The position numbers and the translations under genes are program-made. Shown one piece after another: positions 1 to 12,496 of a stretch of DNA of 64,000 bases. Source of the DNA: Magnolia sinica (Eukaryota; Streptophyta; Magnoliopsida; Magnoliales; Magnoliaceae); contig NC_080583.1 of assembly GCF_029962835.1 (NCBI RefSeq), forward strand, positions 48,773,658 to 48,837,657. Direction: 5' to 3'. The notes under the pieces are model-generated. The model searched no databases. It was not told where the DNA came from and was given only the letters and a program-made list of their open reading frames with translations. How positions within the stretch are numbered: the first letter of the stretch is position 1; every line of letters starts with the position of its first letter.

Positions 1-2500
1 ACAGATGGAAAGTGTGTCTGCTATACCCATGTCGAGGTGAGCCGCATAAATGGATGACATAGATAAAATGCATACAACATAGTGGGCCCTGCGAATACGC
101 AGTAGGTGGGCTTATCGTCCAGCAAGTTGGATGGTGCAGGTCAACATATACATCGTAGTTGGCCCCACGGCACATCCAGATAGACGGTGCTGGAATACAA
201 TACATACATAAAGTTGGATCCCACCCCAGAAAAACAGATGGGCGACAGGATTATACATGAGGTGGGTTACCACCGTTCTGGGGTAGATAGACGGATAGTA
301 TAAGACACATACATCAAAGTGGAGTCCACTGTCCGACAAACTAGACGAACGGTGGATATAGAATATATACACTAAGGTGGGTTACATTTATTGGGGATGG
401 ATGGTATAAATATACATCATATGGGCCATAATCACATCATGTCAGGCCTTGCCCCTGAGTCTCGAATACATCACAATGGACCTCACTCATGGGCCTCATA
501 TATACAACAGGTGGGCCCTACACATAGACCTTAAATACACAACATGTGGACCCTATACATGGATCTCATACACATCCAATGGGCCACGTACCTGGGCCTC
601 GATCACATCAAGTGGGTTGCATCAATGGGCTGCACTAATGGGCCTCATATAAATCAAAGTGAGCCTCAACAACGGGCCACAAATACATCAAGATGGCCTC
701 CTCAAATGGGCCTTATAAATATCAAGGTGGGCCTCAACAGATGGCCACAAGTACAACAATATATAGTATATATATATATACACACACACACACATACATA
801 CATACATAAATCATCTCAAAAGATCAACTGGACCGCACTCCAAATAACAGTGGTAACAATGATTTCCACCATTAAAATGCTCAAGGCCCACTGTATCATT
901 TATTTTCTATCCACTCTGGCCATAAGGTCACACATACCTGGATTAAGAGGAAACGAATTTTTTTCTAATGATCTAAAACTTCTGTGAAATAAAAGGTTTC
1001 AATGGCAGACATTAAATCCCCACTATTTTTTTTATATTATATTTTGCTATATGGTCCACTTGATCCTGATAGATCTGCCTCATTTTTTTATATATTTTTT
1101 TGTCTCAAGCCTCTAAGACAAGTTGGCCAAATGGTTGGACGGTTTGGATGTGACACATGCATCATGGTGGGTCCCACCGTCCAGGTGTGGACGGTGTGGA
1201 TAAAACACATAAATCATGGTGGGTTCCATCGTCCACTACTGTGGATGGTGTGAAAAAAACACATACATCATTGTTGGGTCCCACCGTCCACTGTTGTGGA
1301 CGATGTGAATAAAACACATACCCCATTGTGGGTTCCACATGGGGCCCACCAGAATATTTATTTGACATCCAAACTGTTAATAAGGTCACACAGACCTAGG
1401 CCCACCCAAATGTTTATTTTCCACCCAACCTGTTGATAAGGTCACATGAACCTGGATGAAAGGAAAAACAAATTTTCATATTGACCCAAGGCGGACGGGT
1501 CATCAACACTGTTTCCTATGACGTGGCCACCTGATCAATGGCTAGATGGAGTGGATAGAACACGTACATCACGGTGGGTCCCATCGTCCAGGGGTGTGGA
1601 CGGTGCTGGCAGAACACATACATGGTGGTGGGTTCCACCGTCCACTGCTGTGGACGGTGGGAATGAAACACATGCATCATTAGGTCCCACGTGGGGCCCA
1701 CCATTTTGTTTACCTGCCATCCAACCCGTTTAATAAGGTCACAGGGACCTGAATGGAAGGAAAAACAAAAAAATCATAATGATCCAAAACTTCTGTGACC
1801 CATAAAAGGGTTTCAATGGCAGACGTTTAATCAACACTGTTTCCTATGATGTGGGCCACCTGAGCGTCAGATCGGCCTGAGCTTTGGAGGGGGTCTACTG
1901 CAAGAAGGGGCCCATCACATGAACAGCGTGGATGAAGAATACACATCATGGTGGGGCCCACGGCTGGGACCATGGGTCCCTGGTCGTCCGCCCGCCAGCG
2001 CAAGACGCCTGCGCGTTCTCTCTCTCTGTCAGCAGCAGCAACTGCTGCTGTGTTTATATTTTTTTTAAAAAAAAAATTAAGATTCTCGGGGTTTTTCCTA
2101 TGTAGGGCCCACTTCAAGTGAATCCAACTCAGCCATTGCGTCCCATGGCTCAAGACAAGCCAAACAAGTCCAATATTGAGTATTTTTTGGTGCATAGAAA
2201 CATCGGAGTGAATTTTAACGGTGAAGACCACTATTTTCTATGTTTTGGCTCGCCAGAAAATCAGATTGGATTCATTTTTCGGCTCAACGCTAAAATGAGT
2301 TTTAGGATGGAATAGACGGCATGGATTCGATTGATGCATCAAGGTGGGGCCAGTACGAATGACCCTCCCAAAAGCCTTAAGAACCCTTTCCTTTTTCTTT
2401 TTTTTGCTGCTGTGAACCACGTCCAGCGTCCCTGGACGCTGGACGAACATAGTTGATATACAAATCCTTCAAAGTGGGTCCCACATGGACGTGGCCCACC
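1..2500. repeat. Degenerate GTGGGCCC/ACATCA short-repeat region
   Basis: No gene is visible. The sequence is built of loosely repeated 20-60-bp phrases: 'catacatcaaggtgggccc' variants from about 60 to 740, and 'gtcccaccgtccactgctg' plus 'gtggacggtgtgaataaaac' phrases from about 1,120 to 1,700. The 1,128-1,380 and 1,530-1,740 parts are diverged copies of each other, including the following 'aataaggtcacagggacctg' phrase. The same phrases recur near 16.4, 21.6, 36.3, 39.4 and 62.0 kb. I read this as debris of a MITE-like family common in this genome; short open frames here are repeat-derived. Confidence 0.6.
757..812. repeat. TA / CA / CATA microsatellite
   Basis: A compound simple repeat: TA-rich, then (CA)n, then (CATA)n units. 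It lies within the degenerate repeat region. Confidence 0.9.
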
Positions 2501-3149
2501 AGATCAATTGATATTTGTATTTTCCCATCTCTCTAAGGTAGGGCCCACGTGGTTTGGACGGTTGGATAAGACATACATCAAGGTGGGGTCCATCCGAGTG
2601 GGCCACACATCACACAAAAAAAATGAGAGAGGGAGAGAAGGAGAGAGAGAGAGAGAGAAGCACCCACCAATCGGCCTTCTTCTTGGACTTTCTTCTTCCA
2701 TCAACGCATCCTAGAGATCCAAAGGGTGCGATTCAACGGTCAAGATTGATTTCGGAGGGTGGAGATGAGAGTTAGAAAGGTAGGCCACACTAGCTCCTCT
2801 CATGGAGCCATGGACATTGGGTGCTCCATGGGGTGTTGTTTGAAAATGGAGAGAGAAATTGAGAGGGAGAGAGGAGTGATGGGAGAGGAGTGATGGGAGA
2901 GAGGGATGTAAGGGTGTACTTGGGTAAGGGATAGAGTTGACTTTTAAGGGTTGCTTTTGTACTTAGGGATGGGATAGATTAATGGGTGTACTTTGACAAT
3001 TGAAGTGATTGATGTGATGGATTTTCTAGGGATTGCAACGCGCGGCGTTTTTCCTCGAACTGAACGCGGGCCCACATCTCCTGGCTTGGGTACCGGCTTG
3101 ACGCGTAATACACGGCATCAGAACCAGGGCGACGGCGCGGTTGCAATGA
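2501..3149. other. Gene-free stretch with GA-rich tracts
   Basis: No coding evidence. Purine-rich tracts occur at about 2,622-2,662 (gagagaggg type) and 2,845-2,910 (two copies of 'gagaggagtgatgggagag'). From about 3,030 the composition becomes GC-rich and runs into the antisense-ORF region of the gypsy element. I could not find the left (3') LTR of that element here. Confidence 0.5.
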
Positions 3150-3439
3150 TATAAGTCTTTGGTCGAGCCGACTCAGACCGACAAGATCCGGCTCAGGATC
3201 GCGCGCAAACGCCGTTCACAGATCGCGAGTTGCCGAAATTCGACCGAGAGGACCGCAAGGCATACGGAACGGTACGAGCTAAGATACGGGTCTTACATTC
3301 TAGGGCTCTTCCCTTTGCCATTTTCGTCTTCTTTCTCATTTCTTTCTTCCCCAAACGCGCTCCAGCAACCACATCTGCTGCAATCTGCTATCATTCCGCC
3401 ATTCTTATCCCTGGTGAGCTCCATTTCTTTCCCCTTTGC

Positions 3440-4515
3440 ATTTTGATTTCCATGTATGGGTCCAGGAGCTTGCGAGAGGGGATGTCTGGTGGCGAAAGTG
3501 GGGCGAGTAGTCGCCTCCGGGTGATGTCGAACCCACCTTCGCCACTGGTGGTAATGGCGGATGCCGCTTCCGGTATTCGTCTTCCATGAAGGTGAAGGAG
3601 AGGTCTCCGGCACAGAGGCCAATGCCGGCTATGAAGGTGCCCGCCGCTAAGGCGCTGGACCTATCGCCCAGAGAGGAAGGGGCCTCTTGTGCGCCAGAAC
3701 CCAGTGTGCCTTTGGCACCCGAACATGTTGCCGAGGCAAGTAATCCTCTCGATGATGATGACGGTGTAGCCGAGGAGGATCCGAAGGGGCCTATCCCTTC
3801 AGTTCTACCTCTGATGATTTATCCGAATCAAGTTCGGGTACCATATTCCCGTGTCTGTAGTCTTCGGACTTCCCTCGGCGGAGGATCTTCCGGACCGGCC
3901 TCATAAGGAAGCAGTAGCAATCTTTTAGGTTACCCTTCAGTGTGGCTTGCGGTTCCCACTCCAGGAGATCGTTCGGCGCCTACTAGGTTGCCTCGACTTC
4001 CCCGGGGCAGTTAACTTCGAATGAGTGAAGGGACTTATTCGGCTGTGCGATTCTATGGGCTGAGCAAGAACAACCCGAGCTGACAGTGGAGTTCCTTCAC
4101 CTGTATCAGGTGAGACCAAATACTTCCCAGCCCAGCTGGTACTACTTCTCCGCTTGGCGAAATACCGGCGGTCCCCTGATAACCGACTGTCCTTCCTCTA
4201 ATAAACACTGGAGGGATAGTTGGTTCTAGGTGTATGGAAGCTAGGAGACGGCCGACCCAGAGTCGACACATTCTGTCATTCCCTGAGCTTTTTCTATGTC
4301 AGGTTTGTATTTTGATGATGGGTCATCCTTAGTCGGTCGGCTCATAGAATATGTTGACCTTGTTTTCTCTTTTGCTTTCTCAGTTGTCCTAAAGAGTCAG
4401 CCCCCACTTGACAGTGGGTCCTTAGCTCGAATCAGGGACTTACTGGCATTAAGTTGGGAGAGGAGATCTCAGAGAGTGCACCTCCAACTTGAGCGTCTCC
4501 TTCGGTCTGGGTTGG
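3440..4515 (+). pseudogene. Antisense ORF of Tat-type element, N-terminal part
   Basis: Plus-strand frames opposite to pol. The segment 3,586-3,906 is an acidic, Pro/Ala-rich leader. At about 4,083-4,235 the translation 'PSWYYFSAWRNTGG' then 'CPSSNKHWRDSWF' matches the conserved block of the 'putative gypsy type transposon' family (Pfam Transposase_28), found as the antisense ORF in Tat-type elements. The last block (4,400-4,515) has 'LARIRDLLALSWERRSQ'. Several stops and frame changes are present. The ORF is cut by the solo LTR at 4,516 and resumes at 7,670. Its role in the family is not established. Confidence 0.7.
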
Positions 4516-7500
4516 TGTAACGTCTCGAAAAAATCCGTACAAAGACCTGGGTACCACCTCAGGCAGAAATCACACAGGACCAAATCCTTTAGAAATTAGG
4601 TAAAAATTAACTAGTGCGAAACTAGCTTATCTGTGAAATTAGCACTAATCACTTTAAATATGATCTGCAAGACCCAAACCGTGCAGAATCATTACCGCTA
4701 CATTACCTTAAGACTTAGGATCAATCTCAAGTCCCAGTTGCTCTCAGGAGCACATCGAAACTCCGTATCAGACCTGGACCACACGTCGAAAGTCTGGTAA
4801 CTGCGAAACTATACAAATATGACCACCTCGTTGGACTTGACAACCCTCCCGAAAATTGAGTCCTAATAGTATCTAGAAATGCACGACTTGAGCCCGGAGT
4901 GAAGTGTGTGAGAAACGCGAATACCTTTAAGAAATAAACCCAAACTTAAGTAAACTGAGTCGTTCACTTGCAGGTCCAAATATAAGGATTTAGACCGTCA
5001 GAATCTGATCCAATTACAACCTTGGATCAGGGAAAATTTCCAACAAATGTCGTACACTAGTGGCCCTGATCGAGCACCGGTGATCGTTAAACTGAAATTG
5101 GTCCGCCATAATCGATCTATAAATTCGATTGGACTAAAAACTTAGCCTGACCTAGATCCAATGTCAGGGAGCTTAAGTCCGATCGCACGCAAAAGAAGGG
5201 CCACCAGAAGTGCTCCGCTGGGCTGAAATAGATGCCCTTTGGATATAACCTGAGTATACCTTGGCCCTGGGGCCATTTCCATCAGACTTGGGCCTATATA
5301 AAGGCCAAAACCCACTTCTCTCTCACCATATACGAATTTCCAAACCCTAGGAAGAAAGGAGAGAGAAAAGAGAAGGAGAAAAGGAGGAGAAATGAGTGAG
5401 AGTGGGAGTTAGTTGCCGGGATCTTTCCCTGACGCTCCACGTGCTTAACCACAATCCCTGTATCGCTATACGGGCGATTCCGATTCCGTTCTTAGGTAAG
5501 AAAAACCTAACCCTAACCTATTTTAGGGTTTCAAATTGTGTAAGTGATGAAATAACTAACCTATTTCATACTGTAGGTTGCCGTTGTGCCGTAGACAAAG
5601 ACTCGGTATACAAACTAAGTTCGATACTTGTTTATCAGTGTAGGGTGCGGACTATAAATGTTTAGGTTGTGATTTTCAAGGCTTTCAATGTCAGTTAATG
5701 ATTTATAACTGACTTGATTGCTATCACATGCTTAGAAACGATGTTTTTCGTACTTTACACATATATATGAACTATGTTGAATATAGTGAAATCCATGTGT
5801 TTGTTGATATGCTGGAATGAATATGGAATTATGATTCATGCTTGACATGATTATTGATGGTAAATGTATGATCGTTGTATATGTGGCATCTCCTTATGAA
5901 AGGATTTGCTATAACATGTGTTTTAACTAAGTTATTACATGTATGTAATATGTGTAGTCTAAGCGTTTGACAAAATGACTGAATGAGTAAATGCTTGTTT
6001 ATGGTATGCAATAGGGCGTTGAGACAGGATCCTCAACCCCCTTATCTGTACTTATGGTTTCCTTATGTAACTTATCTACTATTACGTGATTTGTGATGAA
6101 ATGCTTATGTATGTTGACAAGTACACTATGTGTTTGTTAAAATGCTTAAATAAGATCTTTGTGTAGATTGATTATCACATGTTGTTCTTGACTATCACGT
6201 GTGAAATGAATTATTTGGAGTGTGTTTGGGACTATGGTATAGTCCAGGCAATCGGTAACAGGTCCTGGATTGGTGGCTGAGGTTGTTTCGCCACATTGGA
6301 CGTGTTCGATGAATCCGAGTCGTACTTGGGTTGTCGACAATGGTTAGGCCACGTGGAATGCTTACGCACTCCATGTCGATCAAGTCAACGTGTAGCTCAT
6401 CAAGTAACCCGATTGACCCGATGTATGTTCACCATGTATGGACGCTACTGCTTGAATCTAAGGTACTAAACTCACTAGTGGAAACCCCTTTAACCTTGGT
6501 ACCTCGATCCGCTAAGACTCATGAGCCGGGCATGGTGGTATGGGATACCGTGGTCGAGCCGTCGACTTACACTAAGGTGACGAGCCTCCCCGTAGTGACT
6601 AGTGAGCAACCCAAACTCGTGAGCCGAATACGATGGTATGGGACACTTTAGTCGTGCTATCGGCCTACATCTAGGTGACGAGTCATTCGTAGTGACCTCG
6701 AGCATATTCTAAGATTACGCTGAGGTGATGAGTCTCACCGTAGTAAACAAGAGTATAAACCAGGCATGCATCGAGGTGACGAGCCCTTTGTAGCGACCTG
6801 TAACCGCAACATTGTATGAGACTGCCTAGGACTGACGACCCTAGAATGGATCATCGTTTGGGAAATGATATAAGGGAGGTACCTTAGCTTCCCAATCCTG
6901 TTGTATGAATAAACCTAAGTAAGCAACGTGGCTAATCACGTGCATGCACCGCATTACGTATGCCTTTGGCGTAGCGGGTCAAGCACTAAGGAAGTGTTTC
7001 ATGCCACGATCATGAGATGAAGTCGCTGAGGGAGCGCAGGCGAGGGCATGCATCATTATTTCATATCATTCTTTCATTAACAAGAGTACTTAGGACCTGA
7101 TTGTTGTATTGCGTTATCATTACTGCTTGACTGAATTGATAACATGTAAACCTTTGCTTTATTGTTCCACTGAGTTGATCACTCACTCCCACATTACGGG
7201 ATAGTGTTTTAAACACCAAGCAGACCCTGTTGTAGTTTCAGATGATGGCGCAGCCTGCGAGGCAGAGCCGGACTTTGAGGATGATGAGGAGACATTCTCA
7301 TATATGCAGTACTCAGGCGGGTTTCTATAGACCGTTCTGATCGACAGGGCTTCAGGGCTTATACTTGTAGTGGACCATCACTTTTGATATTTTGTATTTT
7401 GAAACAATACTTGTAACTATTTGACCTGGCAATGCGTTCATACTTTGGGGACCTACAATGGTTTATACGTCTTATACACTTATCACAGTCTTCCGCTTGC

Positions 7501-7669
7501 GTAAATTCAACTGTCCCTAGAGTATGATTTGTTGTTTTAGCTTAATCTCATTCATGTTTTATGCACTAACATGGACAACATCAAATCATCATTATCTATA
7601 TTGCATAAGTGATGCATTGGAACTCGAGAGTTGGGTACCTGCTCGACCCCCGAATTTTAGGGCGTTACA
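4516..7669 (+). mobile_element. Solo LTR (Del/Tekay-like gypsy) inside the antisense ORF
   Basis: It starts TGTAACGTCTCG and ends GGGCGTTACA, so the ends form TGTAAC/GTTACA. It is flanked by GTTGG (4,511-4,515) and CTTGG (7,670-7,674), a 5-bp duplication with one mismatch. TATA-like 'cctatataaagg' is at about 5,290. An internal region (6,520-6,800) has repeats of 'ggtgacgagcc...gtagtgacc'. No gag-pol lies inside and no second LTR adjoins, so I call it a solo LTR of 3,154 bp. Relatives lie at 41,132-44,223 and 44,660-48,087. Assignment to the Del/Tekay chromoviruses rests on the long LTR and its end sequence only. Confidence 0.82.
5288..5302 (+). promoter_or_regulatory. TATA-like promoter box in solo LTR
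   Basis: 'gcctatataaaggcc' lies about 775 bp into the LTR and is followed by a pyrimidine then purine-rich leader (about 5,315-5,395). The same layout occurs in the copy at 44,660 (TATA at about 45,702), supporting a retrotransposon promoter. Confidence 0.65.
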
Positions 7670-8712
7670 CTTGGATACAATGCTGACAGGTACGATTTTT
7701 GGTAAGACCTTTTACCGAGCCATTAGACTTCTATCTTCTGAGTTTAGTAGATGTTTCTAACATACTCACTTTTTGCCCCGATGCAAAGATGTCTGAGGCT
7801 CGGCCTATCCTTTGACCCCCTTCCAAGATGCGAGCTCCTCCTCGGGACGAGGCCCACGCTTCAAAGAAGAGGAAGCAGAAGACGTCCTCCAAGAGTAAGG
7901 GGAGAGTCGCCACTTCTTACCCAACCATCATAAAGGTCGTGGACGAGGGCGAGGGCGTGGATGTGGCTCCCTTCGAGCCATAGGAGGCAGCTGAGTTCCC
8001 TGCCAAGGATCTCCCTTCCAAGGTGCAGCCCTCAAGAGGGGAAAAGGCAGAAGAGGAGAGGGGGAGCTTCTGTCGGACGATGGGGGACATCCTCTCATGG
8101 GCGGCTCGCTAGGGTGTCGAAGAAGAGTTCGTCGGCCTGTTCAAGTCCTCCATGGATGCTCCTTGAGGTAAGAGCTTTAGCTGACGCTATTCCTTGTCTG
8201 TTTTGTTCTTCTGTAACTTGCTCTGACTCCGCTCTTTTCTATTGCAGTTTGCTCCGTGCATGTTGAAGGCTCGCGCCGAGCTTGCTTGAGCTCATGGGAG
8301 GGCGGAGGAGGCTGAATCTCGAGCATCGACTGCGGCGGCCAAGCTAGAGGCATTGAAGATGACTCTTAAAGCGGCTTCTGCTGAGAAGGTTGGGTTGGCC
8401 TCGCGATTGCAACAGGTTAAGGTAGTGTATGATGATTGCCGCGCACGGCTTGCTGACACAACCACCAAGCTGGATCGGTTGAAGGTGGAGACCAAGGTTG
8501 CCCTCGACATTGCACGGAGGGATGCTGTGAAGGATTTCCAATCATCCCAGGCATTCCTGGATGAAAGGGATACCCTCTTTCGTCAAGGCTATGCCGAGCG
8601 CATGAGGATGATGAAGGAGAGCTTCCCCAAGCTCAATCTCTCTGCCTTCGATGAGCGCAAGTCAGGCTCTGATGGGTCTGGTGATGAGACGGCCCTCGAG
8701 GCAACTCCTTAG
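7670..8712 (+). pseudogene. Antisense ORF of Tat-type element, C-terminal part
   Basis: This continues the antisense ORF after the solo LTR. A Lys-rich nuclear-signal-like stretch lies at about 7,860-7,905 ('KKRKQKTSSKSKG'). A likely intron follows (donor near 8,165, acceptor TTGCAG near 8,247). A coiled-coil frame runs from about 8,250 to 8,712, with 119 codons open from 8,353, including 'LQQVKVVYDDCRARLADTTT' and 'QGYAERMRMMKESFPKLNLS', typical of the C-terminal end of this family. Stops interrupt the N-terminal half. No role is assigned beyond membership of the element. Confidence 0.65.
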
Positions 8713-9390
8713 GTGGCTTCGCAGACGGCTTCTGAAGCGGCGGCTGAGTCTTGAAGTTAATTTTACAGAGCTTTTTCAGCTTCAGACACTTCAAGCACGC
8801 CAAGAGGCCGAGCTTTAAGCACTTCAGGCACATCTAATGTCAGCTCGGGCACGTCCAGCGTCTCTTCAGACACATGTAGCGTCTTCTTCCTCTTTAGCAT
8901 TTTGGTCATCCTCTGTTGTACAACCTTGAATTTGTATTCGATGTAAAGCCGATGTAAATGGGCCTTTGGGTTTTTATCAATGAAAAAGATGTTCTTTTAA
9001 TTCCCCGTGTCAACTTTCATATACTTGAGCTGACCTAGTAAAATAGTATTTCCAACTTTTGCCGTCGTTGTTGAGTTGATACCGAGTTACTACCTAGGTG
9101 TTGATTCAGACCAATCTAAGGTTGTCGTTGCCGACCGAACCTTGGTTGGGCCCAGGATGAATCTTGCTCGGATTAAGGTCGATAGTAGATCAAATATTGA
9201 TCGGGTATGAATCTAATAAAGCTCTTTATCATTTATTTTCGATCAGTACAAGGGAAAACTAACATATCTCAGTCTTCCTGTGGATAGTAGATCTTCATAT
9301 GCTCGGCGTTTCAGGGGTGTGGGAATAGTTGGTCGCTGAGGTCTTCTAGTCGGTACAATCGGGGTCAGCTTGTATGAGCTATCACGTAGG
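8713..9390. other. Spacer between antisense ORF and integrase
   Basis: Non-coding stretch between the converging plus-strand antisense ORF and minus-strand integrase. It has short degenerate 'cttcaggcacgtc' repeats at about 8,775-8,885. Nothing else was recognised. Confidence 0.5.
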
Positions 9391-9394
9391 GTCC

Positions 9395-10400
9395 TTACCA
9401 GGTCGGTCCTAGGGTTCTTGCCCCCTCTTCTTTGGTGTTCTGAAACACTTTCCAGAGGACTAAGTCCCCAATCCGGAATCTTCTGAGCTTGACTCGAGCG
9501 TTATAGAATCGCGACAGCTGCTGCTGTTGAACAATGGTCTGAAGCTGAGCCAGCTCCTTTCGTTCTTCGAGAAGGTTGAGGCCGAGGGACATGAGCTCGT
9601 CGTTAGCTAGCTCGTTAAACGAACTTGTCCAAGCCGATGGTAATTCGATCTCCATAGGTGTTACGGCCTAGGCCTCCTAAGCCAGAGAGAATGAGATCTC
9701 TTTGGTTGCGGTTCGAGCTGTCGTTCGATAAGCCTATAGAACCTTGGGAAGTTCTTCGGCCTAGGCTCCTTTAGCATTTTCAAGCTTGGTCCGAAGATTA
9801 TGTTTAATGATCTTGTTGACCGCCTTTACTTGCCCGTTTGCCTAAGGATGCCAAGGCGATGAATAAACGTTATGAATTCCGAGGTTCTTGCACATCCCCT
9901 GGTATTGCTTATTGTCAAACTGTTTCCCATTGTCCTAGATAATAGTGTGAGGAATTCCAAAGCGGCATATGATGTTTTTTCAGACAAAATTTGTGACCTT
10001 TTGCTAGGTAATCCTTATTAAAGGCTCGGCTTCTGCCCATTTAGTAAAGTAGTCGACTGCTACACTGGCAAATTTGGTCTGACCCTCACCTGTGGGGAGC
10101 CCCCATTAAGAGAAGGGCTAGGGTCCAACCATCGGCTTGAGCTCTTATGGAGCCAAGGGATGTTAGCGAACCTCTGGCATTTATCACATACTCGGATAAG
10201 CTGTCGAGCGTCATGTTGGATGGTCGGCTAGTAATATCCCTATCAGATGACTTTATATGCCAGAGATCGCCCTCCTGAGTGATTTTCACAGATTCCTCGT
10301 GAATCTCCCTAAGACATAGTCTGCTTCATCTAGTCGGACGCACCTTAGGTAGGGGAGGTAGAATCCTTTTTTGTAAAGTATGCCGTTGAGCATGGTATAT
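9395..10400 (-). pseudogene. INT: Integrase region of Tat-type element (heavily degraded)
   Basis: The C-terminal part (9,395-9,655) is an 86-codon frame with 'YNARVKLRRFRIGDLVLWK', the conserved end of plant gypsy integrases. Upstream, pieces such as 'GILYKKGFYLPYLRCV' (about 10,340-10,400) precede the zinc-finger position, but the catalytic core is shredded by stops and frameshifts. It would have inserted the cDNA copy. It ends about 680 bp from the end of the antisense ORF on the other strand. Confidence 0.75.
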
Positions 10401-10493
10401 TGGGCTACCTTGACCTTCATTTGTTATGCTTCTGCTCGATCTTTAGGAAGTTTGCTGTTCTCGAGGTATCGGATGATCGGGTTCATCACGTTG

Positions 10494-10965
10494 TTACGGA
10501 CTGACCGGTAGAACAGGAGTAGGGTCAACTTCTAGGATACTCGATCTAGCCATGAACTCAATCAGGATCAACCTCAAAATGTCATCCTCGTTTGCTGAAG
10601 CGAGCTTTGCCAGTATGTGTGCCTTAGTATTTTCTGCTCGTAGGATCAAGGTGACATTGCATTTTTGAAAGCTCGCGATCAATTCTCTGGCTTTCTGAAG
10701 ATAGGCTTTCAGGCGATCTTTCTTGGCTTGGTAGATGTCGGCTATTTGGTTGACGATTAACTGTGAGTCACTGAAAACCTTGAGGTTCCGAGCCCCCATG
10801 TTTGTTGCCAACTTGAGGTTGATGATTAGATCTTCATCTTCCGCTGTATTGTTTGAGGCTTGAATCTAAATCTCAAGGCATACTGCATACACGTATGGTC
10901 AGGAGTCTCTAAGACTACCTTGGCCCCGCTTGCCTTGGAGTTGGATGATCCGTCGACGTAAAGCA
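10494..10965 (-). pseudogene. aRNH: Second (archaeal-type) RNase H domain
   Basis: The minus strand gives 'LWMLYVDGSSNSKASGA' near 10,910-10,960, with the DGS motif that starts aRNH domains, followed (other frame) by 'KVFSDSQLIVNQ' and 'DALAKLAS'-like 'HILAKLASANED' at 10,494-10,811. A second RNase H between RNH and integrase is a hallmark of Tat-lineage elements. The domain is split by at least one frameshift, and in the last block the usual Asp of 'ADALARLAS' reads His, another sign of decay. Confidence 0.82.
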
Positions 10966-11059
10966 TCCAAAGTGGAGGGTCGGGAAGTAGTTGGGAGTTT
11001 GCATATTCTGTGGTTGACTGATTACAAAGAACTTCAGGTTCACTAAGGTCAGCTAAGGG

Positions 11060-11416
11060 TCAGCTTTCAGCCGATCCTTGCTTAGGTGAATGTGTTAGTT
11101 CAACGATGAAGTCGACCACCGCTTGACCTTTTATCATTGTTCGTGGCTGATACTTGATGCTTAACTCGCTTAACTCGATCGCCCATTTGGTTAGCTGACC
11201 CAAGGCCTCGGGCTTCTGCAAGACTTGGCAAAGTGGGTGATCGGTCAGGACTTTGATCGAGTGAGCTTGTAAGTACGGTTGCAGTCGCAAGGACGATGTA
11301 ACTAAGGCGAGAGCCAATTTCTTCAAAGTCAGATATCTTGTCTCAGCTGGAACCAATGCTTTGCTTACGTAATAGACTGGTAGTTGTCTTCCCTCGCTTT
11401 CCCTTATCAATGCCAA
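11060..11416 (-). pseudogene. RNH: First RNase H domain of the Tat-type element
   Basis: The 118-codon frame includes 'VYYVSKALVPAETRYLTLKK', 'KVLTDHPLCQVLQKPEA' and 'IKGQAVVDFIVELT', the conserved string that follows RT in Tat-lineage polyproteins and degrades the RNA strand during reverse transcription. The stretch between RT and this frame (11,417-11,554) is related but has a stop. A second RNase H lies at 10,494-10,965. Confidence 0.85.
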
Positions 11417-11554
11417 GTTAACAACTGCATCAGATACAACAAGGTAGAGCGACAGCGTTTTGCTAAGCTCGAGCTTGGAGAGTTATGGGGGTGACCCTAG
11501 ATATTCTTTAAGCTGATGAAAAGCGGCCTCGCACTCATTGATCCAGTCAACAAT

Positions 11555-12406
11555 CTATCTTCCCTTCAACTGTTTGAAGAAAGGGAGACATTTATCAGAA
11601 GCTCTAGATACGGAGCGATTAAGGGCGGCCACTCCTCCGTTTAGCTTCTGAATGTCTTTGATCGTCTTTAAAGATTGCATGTCCAGAAGGGTTCGTATCT
11701 TTTTGGGGTTGGCCTCTATTCCACGTTGGCTGAATAAAAATTCGAGGAACTTTCCTGAGCCTATGCTGAAGGTGCATTTGCTCGGGTTCAGTTTCATCTG
11801 GTATTTTCGGAGGACGAGGAACATCTCCTCTAGGTTAGCCATATGGTCGGCAGCTTTTACACTTTTGACGAGCATATCGTCGATATAAACCTCCATGGTT
11901 CGACCTATTTATTACGCGAACATCTTATTGACCAACCTCTGGTAGGTCGCTCCTTCGTTTTTTATACCGAAAGGCATCACTCGGTAACAATAAAGGCTCT
12001 TGTCCGTGACAAAGGCAGTTTTTGATTTATCAGTGGGGTGCATTACAATTTGATTGTATCCTGAGTATGCATCCATAAAGCTAAGTAATTCATGCCCCAC
12101 TATGCTGTTGACCAGCTGGTCGATCTTGGGAAGAGGAAAACTGTCCTTTGGGCAGGCTTTGTTCAGGTCGATGTAGTCTCCACAGACGCGTCACTTGCCA
12201 TTTTCCTTTTTTACCGGTACGACGTTGGCCACCCAATCTGGGTAGTACATTTCTTCAATAAAATCGGCTTTGAGGAGCTTACTGACCTCTTTTCCAATTA
12301 TGGCGTACCTTTCTAGGCTGAGAGCACATCGCTTCTGTCGGATCGGACAGTAGGCTAGATCAATGTTCAGCAGATGTGTCATAATAGCGGGGTATATGTC
12401 GAGCAT
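11555..12406 (-). pseudogene. RT: Reverse transcriptase of Tat-type element (degenerate)
   Basis: RNA-dependent DNA polymerase domain, split into three frames. At 12,191-12,406 is the N-terminal fingers block ('LLKADFIEEMYYPDWVANV'). At 11,912-12,100 is the palm block with 'FMDAYSGYNQI' and 'YCYRVMPFGIKNEGATYQR'. At 11,555-11,896 is 'VYIDDMLVKS', the YxDD catalytic box, which is intact, followed by 'LNPSKCTF'. Frameshifts or stops separate the blocks. Order and spacing match gypsy RT, and the RNase H domain comes next. Confidence 0.9.
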
Positions 12407-12496
12407 GTCTTCTTAAGACCATGCGAAAACGTCGGCGAAGCGTCGAAGGAGAGCTACCAACTTATCGTGCACCGGAGGTATCAAAGATGACCCGAT

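Noticed and set aside
11652..12316. Plus-strand frames across the RT region
   Set aside because: Shadows of the minus-strand reverse transcriptase, which has clear conserved motifs.
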